Origin: Sphingobacterium sp. UT-1RO-CII-1
Lineage (GTDB): Bacteria > Bacteroidota > Bacteroidia > Sphingobacteriales > Sphingobacteriaceae
Reading direction: 5' to 3'
DNA: 64,000 nt
Assembly (NCBI RefSeq): GCF_026711005.1
Contig: NZ_JAPPVJ010000003.1
Location: forward strand, 124,001-188,000
A program made the position numbers and the translations under genes. Positions 27,933 to 36,999 of this stretch are shown in pieces. A model generated the notes under the pieces. The model saw nothing but the letters and a program-made list of their open reading frames with translations. It was not told where the DNA came from and did not search any database. Every line of letters starts with the position of its first letter. Position 1 is the first letter of the stretch.

Positions 27933-27978
27933 AATAAAAAAGGAGCTTTACAGCTCCTTTTAAAATATCTAACAAATT
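27933..27978 (-). terminator. rplT operon terminator, also right boundary repeat of the LacI cassette
   Basis: A 46-bp segment in direct orientation with 9079-9125. Read on the minus strand, the hairpin (GGAGC/GCTCC arms in A/T tracts) lies 18 bases beyond the rplT stop codon and ends in TTTTTT. The shared tail AATTTGTTAGATAT lies between the rplT stop and the hairpin. This is very probably the original copy, because it serves a core operon. Confidence 0.85.
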
Positions 27979-27995
27979 GATAGCGGTTTAAAACT

Positions 27996-28340
27996 CTATT
28001 TTACGGTATCAATAACTGCTTTAAAAGCATCTGGATTGTTCATAGCTAAATCAGCTAAAACCTTACGGTTTAAACCGATATTATTTGCATGTAACTTACC
28101 AATCAACTGTGAATAAGAAATTCCGTGTTGACGGGCTCCAGCGTTAATACGTTGAATCCATAAAGCTCTAAACTCGCGTTTTTTAGTTTTACGGTCGCGA
28201 TAAGCGTATAGTAAACCTTTTTCTACTGAATTTTTAGCAATGGTGTAAACCTTGCTTCTTGATCCGAAATAACCTTTAGCTAATTTCAGGATTCTTTTTC
28301 TTCTTCTTCTCGAAGCTACTGCGTTAACCGAACGTGGCAT
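27996..28340 (-). CDS. rplT: 50S ribosomal protein L20
   Basis: 114 residues, full length. It opens [20 protein letters not shown], very basic, with the L20 signature [20 protein letters not shown] at about 48-67. L20 is an early assembly protein binding 23S rRNA. It is the last gene of thrS-infC-rpmI-rplT, 90 bases downstream of rpmI. Confidence 0.98.
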   Translation of the reverse strand: MPRSVNAVASRRRRKRILKLAKGYFGSRSKVYTIAKNSVEKGLLYAYRDRKTKKREFRALWIQRINAGARQHGISYSQLIGKLHANNIGLNRKVLADLAMNNPDAFKAVIDTVK

Positions 28341-28430
28341 AATTATAAAAATTTAATTTGGTATAAGGCGTTACGTTTTTCAGTAATCTTACAACCTGAT
28401 ACCCGGTCAAAAAATGTATTAAAATAAAAC

Positions 28431-28631
28431 TTATTTGCCTATACAAAGCATACGTTTAACGTTGCCCATATCTGCTTCATGAACGTAAGCTGTTTGTGTC
28501 AAATTACGTTTTTGTTTTGTAGTTTTCTTAGTTAAGATGTGGCTTTTAAAAGCACTTTTTCTTGCAATTTTACCTGTTCCAGTAAGCTTAAAACGTTTTT
28601 TAGCACTGGAATTGGTTTTTACTTTTGCCAT
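28431..28631 (-). CDS. rpmI: 50S ribosomal protein L35
   Basis: 66 residues, full length and highly basic ([20 protein letters not shown]). The order infC-rpmI-rplT is the conserved bacterial arrangement. It starts 35 bases after the infC stop codon. Confidence 0.97.
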   Translation of the reverse strand: MAKVKTNSSAKKRFKLTGTGKIARKSAFKSHILTKKTTKQKRNLTQTAYVHEADMGNVKRMLCIGK

Positions 28632-28666
28632 AATAATTATTATTTTTTATCAACTTGTTAGACTCT

Positions 28667-29227
28667 TTATTTCTTCGCTGTTTTTGGCGCTAAAGTCAAA
28701 AACATACGTTTCCCTTCCAGTTTCGGTAAAAGCTCAACCTTTCCATAATCTTCCAAAGCCTGTGCAAATCTCAAGAGCAAAATCTCTCCTTGTTCTTTAA
28801 AAACAATCGCACGACCTTTGAAATGTACGTAAGCACGAACTTTCTCTCCATTTTCCAGAAACTTAATGGCATGCTTTAATTTAAAATCAAAGTCATGATC
28901 ACTGGTATTAGGTCCAAAACGGATTTCCTTAATAACAGTTTGTTTTGCATTAGCCTTGATTTCTTTCTGTTTCTTCTTTTGTTCGTAAATAAACTTGCTA
29001 TAATCAGTAATTTTACAAACAGGAGGAACTGCATTTGGCGAAATCTCCACTAAGTCAAGCCCTAATTCGTCAGCAAGTTCTATTGCTTTACGAGTCGGGT
29101 AAACACCTTGTTCTACATTATCGCCTACCAATCGTACCTCTGGTACACGGATAAATTCGTTAATGCGATGATCTGGTTCTTTCTTTCTCATTGGTGGTCT
29201 ACCACCACCACTTCTACTTAATGCCAA
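28667..29227 (-). CDS. infC: Translation initiation factor IF-3
   Basis: 186 residues. The N-terminal domain shows [20 protein letters not shown], and the C-terminal domain shows [20 protein letters not shown] and [15 protein letters not shown] segments, as in all IF3. It prevents premature 50S joining and checks the initiator tRNA. The start codon is TTG (29227-29225); no ATG lies between the thrS stop and the conserved region, and the frame upstream has no other usual start. Non-standard starts on infC are known to allow self-regulation in other bacteria. It begins 11 bases after the thrS stop. Confidence 0.97.
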   Translation of the reverse strand: MALSRSGGGRPPMRKKEPDHRINEFIRVPEVRLVGDNVEQGVYPTRKAIELADELGLDLVEISPNAVPPVCKITDYSKFIYEQKKKQKEIKANAKQTVIKEIRFGPNTSDHDFDFKLKHAIKFLENGEKVRAYVHFKGRAIVFKEQGEILLLRFAQALEDYGKVELLPKLEGKRMFLTLAPKTAKK

Positions 29228-29238
29228 ATATTTAAAAA

Positions 29239-31164
29239 TTAAACGGTTATTTCTTTAATTAATAATTCCTTAAATGCTCCCGAGTCCATCGACCCTAAAT
29301 CTACTGATCCGTGTTTACGAACAGAAACCATGCCACTTTCCACCTCCTTTTCTCCTACAATCAACATATATGGTATTTTCTTGACTTCTGCATCACGAAT
29401 TTTACGACCAACCTTTTCATCTCTTAGGTCAATCAGTCCGCGAATATCGGAATTATTTAGGGATTCCAAAAGATTTTTCGCATATTCTTCGTATTTCTCC
29501 GAAACGGGAAGCACTATAAATTGCTCAGGTGCAAGCCATAACGGAAACTGCCCTGCACAATGCTCTATTAAAACTGCTACAAAACGTTCTAATGAGCCGA
29601 ACGGAGCACGGTGTATCATTACTGGACGATGCTTCTGATTATCGCTACCTGTATACTCTAGTTCAAAACGTTCGGGCAAATTATAATCTACCTGAATTGT
29701 TCCTAATTGCCATTTACGCCCCAAAGCATCTTTTACCATAAAATCTAACTTTGGTCCATAAAAAGCAGCTTCACCATATTCGACAACAGTTTTCAATCCT
29801 TTTTCTGAGGCTGCCTCAATGATTGATTTTTCCGCTAAGTCCCAATTTTCATCACTACCTATATATTTTGTTCTGTTATCAGGATCCCGCAAGGACACTT
29901 GTGCTGTATAATCGTCAAAGCCTAAAGCTCCGAATACATACAAAACAAGATCAATTACTTTTTTAAACTCTTCTTTAACCTGATCAGGTCTACAAAATAA
30001 ATGAGCGTCGTCTTGTGTAAACCCGCGTACACGAGTCAATCCGTGCAACTCACCTGATTGCTCATAACGATATACTGTTCCAAACTCTGCAAAACGCACC
30101 GGTAAGTCTTTATATGAACGAGGTTTTGTTTTATAAATTTCACAATGATGCGGACAGTTCATGGGTTTCAAGAAAAACTCTTCTCCCTCCACAGGCGTAC
30201 GTATGGGCTGAAAAGCATCTTCTCCATATTTTTCATAATGCCCTGAAGTCACATATAACTGCTTATGTCCAATATGAGGAGTTACTACTGGCTCATAACC
30301 TGCTTTCAATTGCGCTCTTTGCAGAAAATCCATTAGCTTTTGTCTTAAAGCCGCACCTTTGGGTAGCCATAAAGGTAAGCCCATTCCTACTTTTTCCGAA
30401 AATGCAAAAAGTTCTAATTCACGCCCCAATTTACGGTGATCGCGTTTTTTAGCTTCTTCAATCATCTTCAAATACTCGGTCAGTTCCGAAGCTTTTGGAA
30501 AAGTAACCCCATAAATACGAGTCAACTGTTTACGTGTCTCATCTCCTCTCCAGTAAGCACCTGCGACATTCATCAATTTTATCGCCTTAATCGTCCCTGT
30601 ATGTGGAATATGTGGTCCCCGACACAAATCGGTAAAATCACCTTGCGAATAGAAAGTAATTGTTCCGTCGTCTAAATCTTTAATCAGATCAAGCTTATAC
30701 TCATCTCCTTTTTCTGTAAAATAAGCCAATGCTTCCGCTTTAGATACATCACGACGTTCAAAAACCTCCTTTTTCTTAGCAAGTTCCAACATTTTATCTT
30801 CGATTTGTTTAAAATCGTCCGAAGAAAAATCTCGGTCACCAAAATCCACATCATAATAAAACCCTGTTTCTATGGCCGGTCCTATACCGAACTTTACTCC
30901 TGGATAAAGAATTTCTAATGCTTCTGCAAGTAAATGTGCAGAAGAGTGCCAATATGTTGCTTTACCCTTCTCATCATTCCATGTCAACAACTTGACCTTA
31001 GCATCTTCTTCAATAGCTCGGGAAGCATCCCAAACTTCACCATTAACCTCGGCTGCTAATACATTTCTAGCTAATCCTTCCGAAATAGAAAGAGCAATCT
31101 GCATAGCAGTTGTTCCTTTTTCATACTGACGCACAGAGCCGTCAGGCAACATAATATTAATCAT
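29239..31164 (-). CDS. thrS: Threonine--tRNA ligase
   Basis: 641 residues. Domains in order: TGS (1-60, [20 protein letters not shown]), editing domain with the [10 protein letters not shown] zinc/His motif (about 72-81), class II catalytic core with [27 protein letters not shown] and [11 protein letters not shown] motifs, and an anticodon-binding domain at the C-terminus. It charges tRNA-Thr. It is the first gene of the operon with infC, rpmI and rplT, as in many bacteria. Confidence 0.98.
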   Translation of the reverse strand: MINIMLPDGSVRQYEKGTTAMQIALSISEGLARNVLAAEVNGEVWDASRAIEEDAKVKLLTWNDEKGKATYWHSSAHLLAEALEILYPGVKFGIGPAIETGFYYDVDFGDRDFSSDDFKQIEDKMLELAKKKEVFERRDVSKAEALAYFTEKGDEYKLDLIKDLDDGTITFYSQGDFTDLCRGPHIPHTGTIKAIKLMNVAGAYWRGDETRKQLTRIYGVTFPKASELTEYLKMIEEAKKRDHRKLGRELELFAFSEKVGMGLPLWLPKGAALRQKLMDFLQRAQLKAGYEPVVTPHIGHKQLYVTSGHYEKYGEDAFQPIRTPVEGEEFFLKPMNCPHHCEIYKTKPRSYKDLPVRFAEFGTVYRYEQSGELHGLTRVRGFTQDDAHLFCRPDQVKEEFKKVIDLVLYVFGALGFDDYTAQVSLRDPDNRTKYIGSDENWDLAEKSIIEAASEKGLKTVVEYGEAAFYGPKLDFMVKDALGRKWQLGTIQVDYNLPERFELEYTGSDNQKHRPVMIHRAPFGSLERFVAVLIEHCAGQFPLWLAPEQFIVLPVSEKYEEYAKNLLESLNNSDIRGLIDLRDEKVGRKIRDAEVKKIPYMLIVGEKEVESGMVSVRKHGSVDLGSMDSGAFKELLIKEITV

Positions 31165-31266
31165 CTACGACTATGATTTTTAATTTATTAATGAACTTAA
31201 GAGCAACCTTACAACGTGTACAATTACATTGATTCAAATCAGTTTGCCCTAAAAAAATGATTTTCA

Positions 31267-31274
31267 CAAAAGTA
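31267..31274 (-). promoter_or_regulatory. -7 box of the thrS operon
   Basis: TACTTTTG on the minus strand, matching TAnnTTTG. It implies a leader of roughly 95 nt before the thrS ATG. The -33 element is not clear. Confidence 0.5.
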
Positions 31275-31472
31275 CATAAATTCCTTCGTATAAACTAATA
31301 CTTAGCAGAGTAGCCTACTCTTATACTAGACAATGTCCTACGATTTTAACGAATTTCATAGCTTCTTCATGAAAAATTTATTCTTTTAAGAAAACACCTG
31401 CTATACAACAAAAAAACACTCTCATAAAGCCATACATCCCACGGAAAGTATAGTAATTCAGGTAAAATATTA

Positions 31473-31480
31473 TACATTTG
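31473..31480 (+). promoter_or_regulatory. -7 box of the ECF sigma gene
   Basis: TACATTTG, a match to TAnnTTTG, 18 bases before the ATG at 31499. The upstream element is weak. Confidence 0.5.
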
Positions 31481-31498
31481 TTAAAACCAATTCTATAA

Positions 31499-32089
31499 AT
31501 GACGAACGAAATAATACTTTCAGACGAGCAATTACTCTGTTTATTACAACAAGGGGATGAGCCTGCGTTTACTGAAATCTATACACGTTACAGTCGAAAA
31601 CTTCTTGCCATAGCCTTCAATTACGCACGAGATCCTGATCTTGCGGAAGAAATTGTTCAAGACATTTTTTTAAGTCTTTGGGAAAGACGCCTATCTTTAA
31701 AAATAGACTCACTTGAAGCTTATCTCGCTACAGCGGTCAAGTTTGCCATATTCAGACAAATATATACGCAAAAAAAGAGATTAGAATTAGCAAAAAACCA
31801 TTATAAAGTACAAACTGCTATTTTAGATGAGGACAAAATATATGCGAAATTTTTAGACGAATACATACAAGGCATTGCAGAAACATTACCAGAAAAATGC
31901 CGTCTTGTTTTTCAGTACAGTCGGAACATGCATCTTAATAATAAAGAAATTGCCGAAAAAATGAATATTTCTGAGAAGACAGTAGAGTCTCATATGACAA
32001 AGGCACTAAAAACAATACGAAATAACCTTTCCAACTCCGGCACAATCATCACGCTGACTTACAGCTTTTTAGAGAAATTTATAAAATAA
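31499..32089 (+). CDS. ECF-family RNA polymerase sigma factor
   Basis: 196 residues. Region 2 reads AFTEIYTRYSRKLLAIAFNY through EEIVQDIFLSLWERR (about 25-65); region 4 reads LPEKCRLVFQYSR and IAEKMNISEKTVESHMTKAL (about 135-180). This is the FecI-like group that Bacteroidota use with FecR anti-sigma factors and STN-bearing SusC receptors. The next genes are exactly FecR and an STN-SusC, so it should switch on the SusCD genes when substrate binds at the outer membrane. Confidence 0.93.
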   Translation: MTNEIILSDEQLLCLLQQGDEPAFTEIYTRYSRKLLAIAFNYARDPDLAEEIVQDIFLSLWERRLSLKIDSLEAYLATAVKFAIFRQIYTQKKRLELAKNHYKVQTAILDEDKIYAKFLDEYIQGIAETLPEKCRLVFQYSRNMHLNNKEIAEKMNISEKTVESHMTKALKTIRNNLSNSGTIITLTYSFLEKFIK

Positions 32090-32153
32090 ATTAAAATTAG
32101 ACTCAGGGTTAGGTCCTTCTCAATGTACTTTAATAGTAACATTGCAGAAAACC

Positions 32154-33302
32154 ATGGATAAACAACACATAGCCGAATTAATAGAAAAACATCTTGATGG
32201 TACCGCTAGCCCAGCTGAATATCAACAACTACTGGACTGGTACCGTTCTGTGGAGCATACAGAAATCCATTGGCCTGAAACTGAAAAACAATTTGATATT
32301 CGTGTTGACCGCATCCTTACAAATATCTTATCCCAGGATAGACATAAAAAAGCCCCACATCTTTTTCAAAGAAAATCTTTTTTAATACCTACAATTTCAA
32401 TCGCTGCTGCTGCAATATTGGTTTTACTACTCGTAACCAATCTATTTAATAAAGATCAAATTAAAGACACAGTTTTAGCGGAGGCCACAACAATAATCCT
32501 CCCAGGAGGGAATAAAGCAATCCTGACTCTTAGTGACGGCTCTGTAATTGATTTGACAGACTCTCTTCACAGCTATAATAACAATCGGGAAGATGGTCTT
32601 AAAATATATACTAATCAAGGTGAACTTACTTTCAACAGCAGCGACTACTCTACTTTATCTTCAAATAATTTAAATACACTTAGTACGCCAAGAGGCGGTC
32701 AATATATGGTCAATTTACCTGATGGCAGTAAAGTGTGGCTCAATGCCGAAAGTTCGCTTTCTTTTCCCAATACATTTAATCCGAACGAACGCAGAGTTAC
32801 CCTTAATGGAGAAGCCTATTTTGATATTGCAAAAAATAAAAAAGCACCTTTTATTGTCAGTGTTGATGATATGCAGATAGAAGTTCTAGGAACAAAATTT
32901 AATGTAGATGCCTACAAAGACTCCCCACGTATTTCCACCACCTTAGTGGAAGGAAGTGTGAAAGTCAGTCAAGGTATGCAGAACATTGTTTTAGAACCCA
33001 ACCAACAAAGCTCTTGGGATAAAAGAAGTAAAAAATTCAGTATTCAAGACATCGATACAAAACTCTCAACAGCATGGAAAAACGGCTACTTTATCTTTGA
33101 AAACACCAATATAAAAACTATTATGTCTCAATTGTCACGCTGGTACGATATTGAGGTTGAATACTTGGGAGACATCTCTAAAAAAGAATATACAGGAAGC
33201 ATCTTAAAAAGAAGCACTATTCAAGAAGTATTAAATATGCTTGAGCTAACGGGAACTATCGAATTCAAGATCACAGGAAGGAGGGTTAGTGTTATGCCAT
33301 AA
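32154..33302 (+). CDS. FecR-family anti-sigma factor
   Basis: About 382 residues from MDKQHIAELIEKHLDG; a TTG four codons upstream is less likely. The N-terminal cytoplasmic part binds the sigma factor. One membrane segment lies at about 80-97, and the periplasmic part holds the FecR domain (TPRGGQYMVNLPDGSKVWLN, then EVLGTKFNVDAY) and the C-terminal DUF4974 domain (FENTNIKTIMSQLSRWYDIEVEY). It passes the SusC signal to the ECF sigma factor upstream. Confidence 0.93.
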   Translation: MDKQHIAELIEKHLDGTASPAEYQQLLDWYRSVEHTEIHWPETEKQFDIRVDRILTNILSQDRHKKAPHLFQRKSFLIPTISIAAAAILVLLLVTNLFNKDQIKDTVLAEATTIILPGGNKAILTLSDGSVIDLTDSLHSYNNNREDGLKIYTNQGELTFNSSDYSTLSSNNLNTLSTPRGGQYMVNLPDGSKVWLNAESSLSFPNTFNPNERRVTLNGEAYFDIAKNKKAPFIVSVDDMQIEVLGTKFNVDAYKDSPRISTTLVEGSVKVSQGMQNIVLEPNQQSSWDKRSKKFSIQDIDTKLSTAWKNGYFIFENTNIKTIMSQLSRWYDIEVEYLGDISKKEYTGSILKRSTIQEVLNMLELTGTIEFKITGRRVSVMP

Positions 33303-33337
33303 TTTGTCATAATTTAAAATAGATCCCAAAAAAAATA

Positions 33338-33359
33338 TCAGAGTGCGGACACACCCTGA
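33338..33359 (+). terminator. Possible terminator/attenuator after fecR
   Basis: An imperfect stem with TCAG/CTGA and GTG/CAC pairs is followed by the T-rich CATTTTATTTTT. It would separate the regulators from SusC. Confidence 0.45.
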
Positions 33360-33364
33360 CATTT

Positions 33365-33372
33365 TATTTTTG
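33365..33372 (+). promoter_or_regulatory. -7 box of the SusC-SusD-sulfotransferase operon
   Basis: TATTTTTG matches TAnnTTTG, 69 bases before the SusC ATG. It could instead be part of the ECF-specific promoter; the box alone does not tell the two apart. Confidence 0.45.
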
Positions 33373-33441
33373 CCTGGTATCTAATCAAATAACCTATGTA
33401 CTAACATTTATTATTAATTAAAAGACCAAACATTCAAATGT

Positions 33442-36400
33442 ATGAAAATTTATTTATGTAAGGATATCTCGAGATCCTTTCGACAAACTTTGCTTGTTAT
33501 GAAGCTAACTATAACCTTAATTTTAGGCGCCTTTCTTCATGTAAGTGCAACCGGGTTTGCCCAAAACATCACGTTGAAGGCTTCCAATGCTTCTTTAGAA
33601 TTCGTACTAAAAAAGATAAGCACCCAAAGCAGTCACGATTTTCTTTTTAGCTCTTCTATGCTAAAGGACGCCCATCATTTAAACATAGATATAAAAAACA
33701 TGCCTTTAAAGGATGCCTTAGAACTATGTTTTACCAATCAGCCACTCACGTTTACTCTTTCTAATAAGACAGTAATTGTCAAAAGAAAAACTGATGTGGA
33801 GCTCATTTCGCAAACAAGAACAGTAACAGGGGTTGTTTTAAACGACAATGGGACACCTATTGCTGGCGTAAGCGTACGTTTAAAAAACAAATCAACAACG
33901 ACACTAACCGATAACTCAGGTCGCTACTCTATAGATATTTTAGGTCCGAATGCCACCTTATTATTCAGCTACCTAGGTTATTCCTCACAAGAAATAAACG
34001 TCGACAACAAAAACCAAATCAATGTCACACTTTTAGAAACGCAACAAGAACTAGATAATGTTGTTGTCACAGCTTTGGGTATAAAGCGACAGCGCCGAGC
34101 ACTAGGCTATGCTGTTTCGGAAGTCACCAATGACGAAATTACTGGATTTGGAGAACCAAATGCCATTTCCGCTATGGCCGGAAAAGTTGCAGGTGTTAAT
34201 ATCTCAACCACTACGGCTGGTGCCACGGGCTCTAGCCGTGTTGTAATCCGTGGTATACGCGAGCTACAAGGGAGCAACCAACCCCTATATATTATTGACG
34301 GAATACCCGCTGTAAACGGCAATATAGGCAGCGCGGATCAATGGGGAGGGTTTGACTTAGGGGATGGAATGGCTGACATCAATCCCAATGATATTGAATC
34401 AATATCTGTACTTAAAGGAGCCTCAGCAGCCGTCCTATATGGTTCTCGTGCTCTGAATGGTGTTATTTTAATAACCACCAAAAGTGGACAGGGTAAAAAA
34501 GGCTTAGGTATCGAATTCAACAGTTCTTTAACGACCGATCAGATTTCAACAAAATTAGATGAAGTTCAAAAACTTTACGGACAGGGCACAAACGGTCTTC
34601 TTCCCCGCAATGTCGTAGAAGCGGGTAATATAGCAAGTAACTGGGGACCTCGCTACACTGATGCAGAAACTATCATTCAAAGAAACGGTGTTGAGCGACC
34701 ATACAATTATATTAACAATAACATTCAAGACTTTTTCCGTACTGGTATAACTGCAATGAATACCTTATCACTGACAGGAGGCAACAAAGATCACAACTTA
34801 CGTTTTTCCTACTCGAATGTAGATAATAAAGATATTATTCCCGGTAGCGGTTATGATCGGAACAACTTTTCTTTCAAGGGACAGAGCAAAATTGCCGAGG
34901 GCTTAACACTTGATGTTAAAGGCTCTCTTATGCTTGAAAACGTAGACAACCGTCCTGCCCTTACTGATGATGTGAACAACATTGGAAATGGGCTTATCGG
35001 TATTGCCGGCAACTTTGATCAATCATGGCTGCAGGACTACGCCAACGCTGATGGAACATACATCAACTATACTGGCAACCAATACCGTGCAAATCCCTAC
35101 TGGACATTAAACAGAACAAACAATCTAAGCAAAAAAACAAGAACCGGCGGCTCTGCAAGCTTAAACTATGTTCTAGATGAAAACTGGTCAGCCACAGCAA
35201 GCGTGGGTACAGATTTTTACGCTTTTAAATTCAGTAATTTCTACGACCTATACACCCCTACTAAAGATGGTGGTCAATTACAATTGAACGATTTAAATGT
35301 TCGCGAAGATAATTTCCAAGGGTTAATCAATTACAACAAAGAAATCAACTCATCCTTTAAGATTGCTGCAATGTTGGGAGCCAATTTAATGAAGTTCAAT
35401 CGCGACCAAACAATCATTAACGGAACAGAGATTATCGTTCCCGGCAAAGAACTGATCACCAATTTTAAACAAACACAAATCATCCCTAGCAATCCTAGAA
35501 AAGAAATACAGTCTATATTCGGAAACGTAGAGTTAGGTTACAACAATTACTTGTTTTTAAACTTACAAGCAAGAAATGATAAGTCATCTACTTTACCTAA
35601 AGGAAAAAACTCATATTTCTATCCTGCCGCTGATTTAAGTTTTATCATAACCGATGCATTTGACATTCAATCTAACATTTTCAACTATGGTAAAATACGT
35701 TCTTCTTACGGACAGGTAGGTAGCGATACAGATCCCTACAAAACCAGTTTCCTATACTCGTTGACGGGGCAATCTATGAATGGCTTGCCCATGGGAGAAG
35801 TACTTGGTGATATCATTCCAAATGCCAACCTAAAACCTCAGCGCAAGAACTCTTTTGAAATCGGCGCCGATTTAAGCTTTTTTAATAATAGAGTAGGTTT
35901 AGATTTCACATACTACAATGAACTCACTAAAGATGTACTCATCGATATTCCTATTCCAGAAACAACGGGCTATAAATTTGCCTCTTTAAACGCTGCTAAA
36001 TTAAAAAACAAAGGAGTAGAGCTCCTCTTACGGACAACTCCTGTTTTACTTGATAACGGTTTCAAATGGGATTTATCATTCAATTTTTCTAAAAACCACA
36101 ATACTATAATTGACATATACGAAGGGTTAGAAGCTTACACAGTAGCTCAGGCACGTTGGGCAGGTGCTACTATCATTGCAGAAAAAGGAAAACCTTTCGG
36201 CACAATTTTAGGCAATGATTTCCTACGTGATGAGCAAGGTAGAAAAATCCACGGTAGTGATGGTATGCCTCTTTACACCGACAATCCCGTAGCGATAGGC
36301 AGTAGCTTACCGAATTGGACTGGGGGTTTAACGAATAGCTTCCAATACAAAGGCATAGAATTTAGAGCTGTTGTCGATATCCGAAAAGGAGGAAGTCTGT

Positions 36401-36903
36401 ACTCAATGACCAACATGATGATGTATGACAATGGTTCTCACCTCGCAACAACCGAAGGCCGTGATTCTTGGAACGAATACCATAAAGAGCGAAGAGCTGC
36501 TGAAGAAGCCGGCCGACCTGCAGATGATGTTAAACAAAATGGCCGAGGTTACATCGGTGATGGTGTAAATGAAAATGGAGAGGTCAACGACGTAGCAGTT
36601 AGTCCATCTACCTACTGGAAATATGTCGCTGAAAATATTCCACATCCTTTTATTTACGAATCAAGTTATGTCAAACTTCGTGATATCGGCATCAGCTATA
36701 CACTACCTCAATCTTTGATCAAGACACTTCCCGTACAAGCCGTTTCCTTCGGAGTTATCGGAAGAAACTTGTGGATTATTCATAAGAAGGTTCCGAATAT
36801 CGACCCGGAGTCCAACTATAATAACGGCAATGGCCAAGGTTTTGAATACGGTTCTTTGCCGGGGCGCAAAAGTATAGGTTTTAATTTAAAAGTGAGTTTT
36901 TAA
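33442..36903 (+). CDS. SusC-family TonB-linked transporter with STN signalling domain
   Basis: 1153 residues. A signal peptide (about 15-40, ending TGFAQ) is followed by an STN domain (about 43-112, ITLKASNASLEFVLKKIS), a carboxypeptidase-regulatory-like domain (about 122-205, VVLNDNGTPIAGVSVRL), a plug with SVLKGASAAVLYGSRALNGV, and a barrel ending GFNLKVSF. STN domains touch FecR in the periplasm, which fits the ECF/FecR pair immediately upstream. It differs in this from the two other complete SusC proteins in the window, which have no STN. Confidence 0.95.
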   Translation: MKIYLCKDISRSFRQTLLVMKLTITLILGAFLHVSATGFAQNITLKASNASLEFVLKKISTQSSHDFLFSSSMLKDAHHLNIDIKNMPLKDALELCFTNQPLTFTLSNKTVIVKRKTDVELISQTRTVTGVVLNDNGTPIAGVSVRLKNKSTTTLTDNSGRYSIDILGPNATLLFSYLGYSSQEINVDNKNQINVTLLETQQELDNVVVTALGIKRQRRALGYAVSEVTNDEITGFGEPNAISAMAGKVAGVNISTTTAGATGSSRVVIRGIRELQGSNQPLYIIDGIPAVNGNIGSADQWGGFDLGDGMADINPNDIESISVLKGASAAVLYGSRALNGVILITTKSGQGKKGLGIEFNSSLTTDQISTKLDEVQKLYGQGTNGLLPRNVVEAGNIASNWGPRYTDAETIIQRNGVERPYNYINNNIQDFFRTGITAMNTLSLTGGNKDHNLRFSYSNVDNKDIIPGSGYDRNNFSFKGQSKIAEGLTLDVKGSLMLENVDNRPALTDDVNNIGNGLIGIAGNFDQSWLQDYANADGTYINYTGNQYRANPYWTLNRTNNLSKKTRTGGSASLNYVLDENWSATASVGTDFYAFKFSNFYDLYTPTKDGGQLQLNDLNVREDNFQGLINYNKEINSSFKIAAMLGANLMKFNRDQTIINGTEIIVPGKELITNFKQTQIIPSNPRKEIQSIFGNVELGYNNYLFLNLQARNDKSSTLPKGKNSYFYPAADLSFIITDAFDIQSNIFNYGKIRSSYGQVGSDTDPYKTSFLYSLTGQSMNGLPMGEVLGDIIPNANLKPQRKNSFEIGADLSFFNNRVGLDFTYYNELTKDVLIDIPIPETTGYKFASLNAAKLKNKGVELLLRTTPVLLDNGFKWDLSFNFSKNHNTIIDIYEGLEAYTVAQARWAGATIIAEKGKPFGTILGNDFLRDEQGRKIHGSDGMPLYTDNPVAIGSSLPNWTGGLTNSFQYKGIEFRAVVDIRKGGSLYSMTNMMMYDNGSHLATTEGRDSWNEYHKERRAAEEAGRPADDVKQNGRGYIGDGVNENGEVNDVAVSPSTYWKYVAENIPHPFIYESSYVKLRDIGISYTLPQSLIKTLPVQAVSFGVIGRNLWIIHKKVPNIDPESNYNNGNGQGFEYGSLPGRKSIGFNLKVSF

Positions 36904-36999
36904 GCATTCACCATCAAATCATTATGATACAATAATGCAGGTGTTAATCGGTAGCACAAGCTACACAAACGTTTAACTATTTAAATAAAAGACATTCTT

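Larger units (their letters stand above)
31165..31498. other. Divergent promoter region thrS / ECF sigma, no gene
   Basis: A 334-bp gap with one -7 box for each direction. No T-box-like specifier or antiterminator structure was recognised in the roughly 95-nt thrS leader. Confidence 0.6.

Noticed and set aside
9079..27978. LacI cassette as a classical integrative element
   Set aside because: No integrase, relaxase or transposase gene and no tRNA at the junction; only the direct repeats support mobility.
31165..31262. T-box or other riboswitch in the thrS leader
   Set aside because: No specifier stem, antiterminator or conserved T-box core was visible, and T-boxes are not typical of this phylum.
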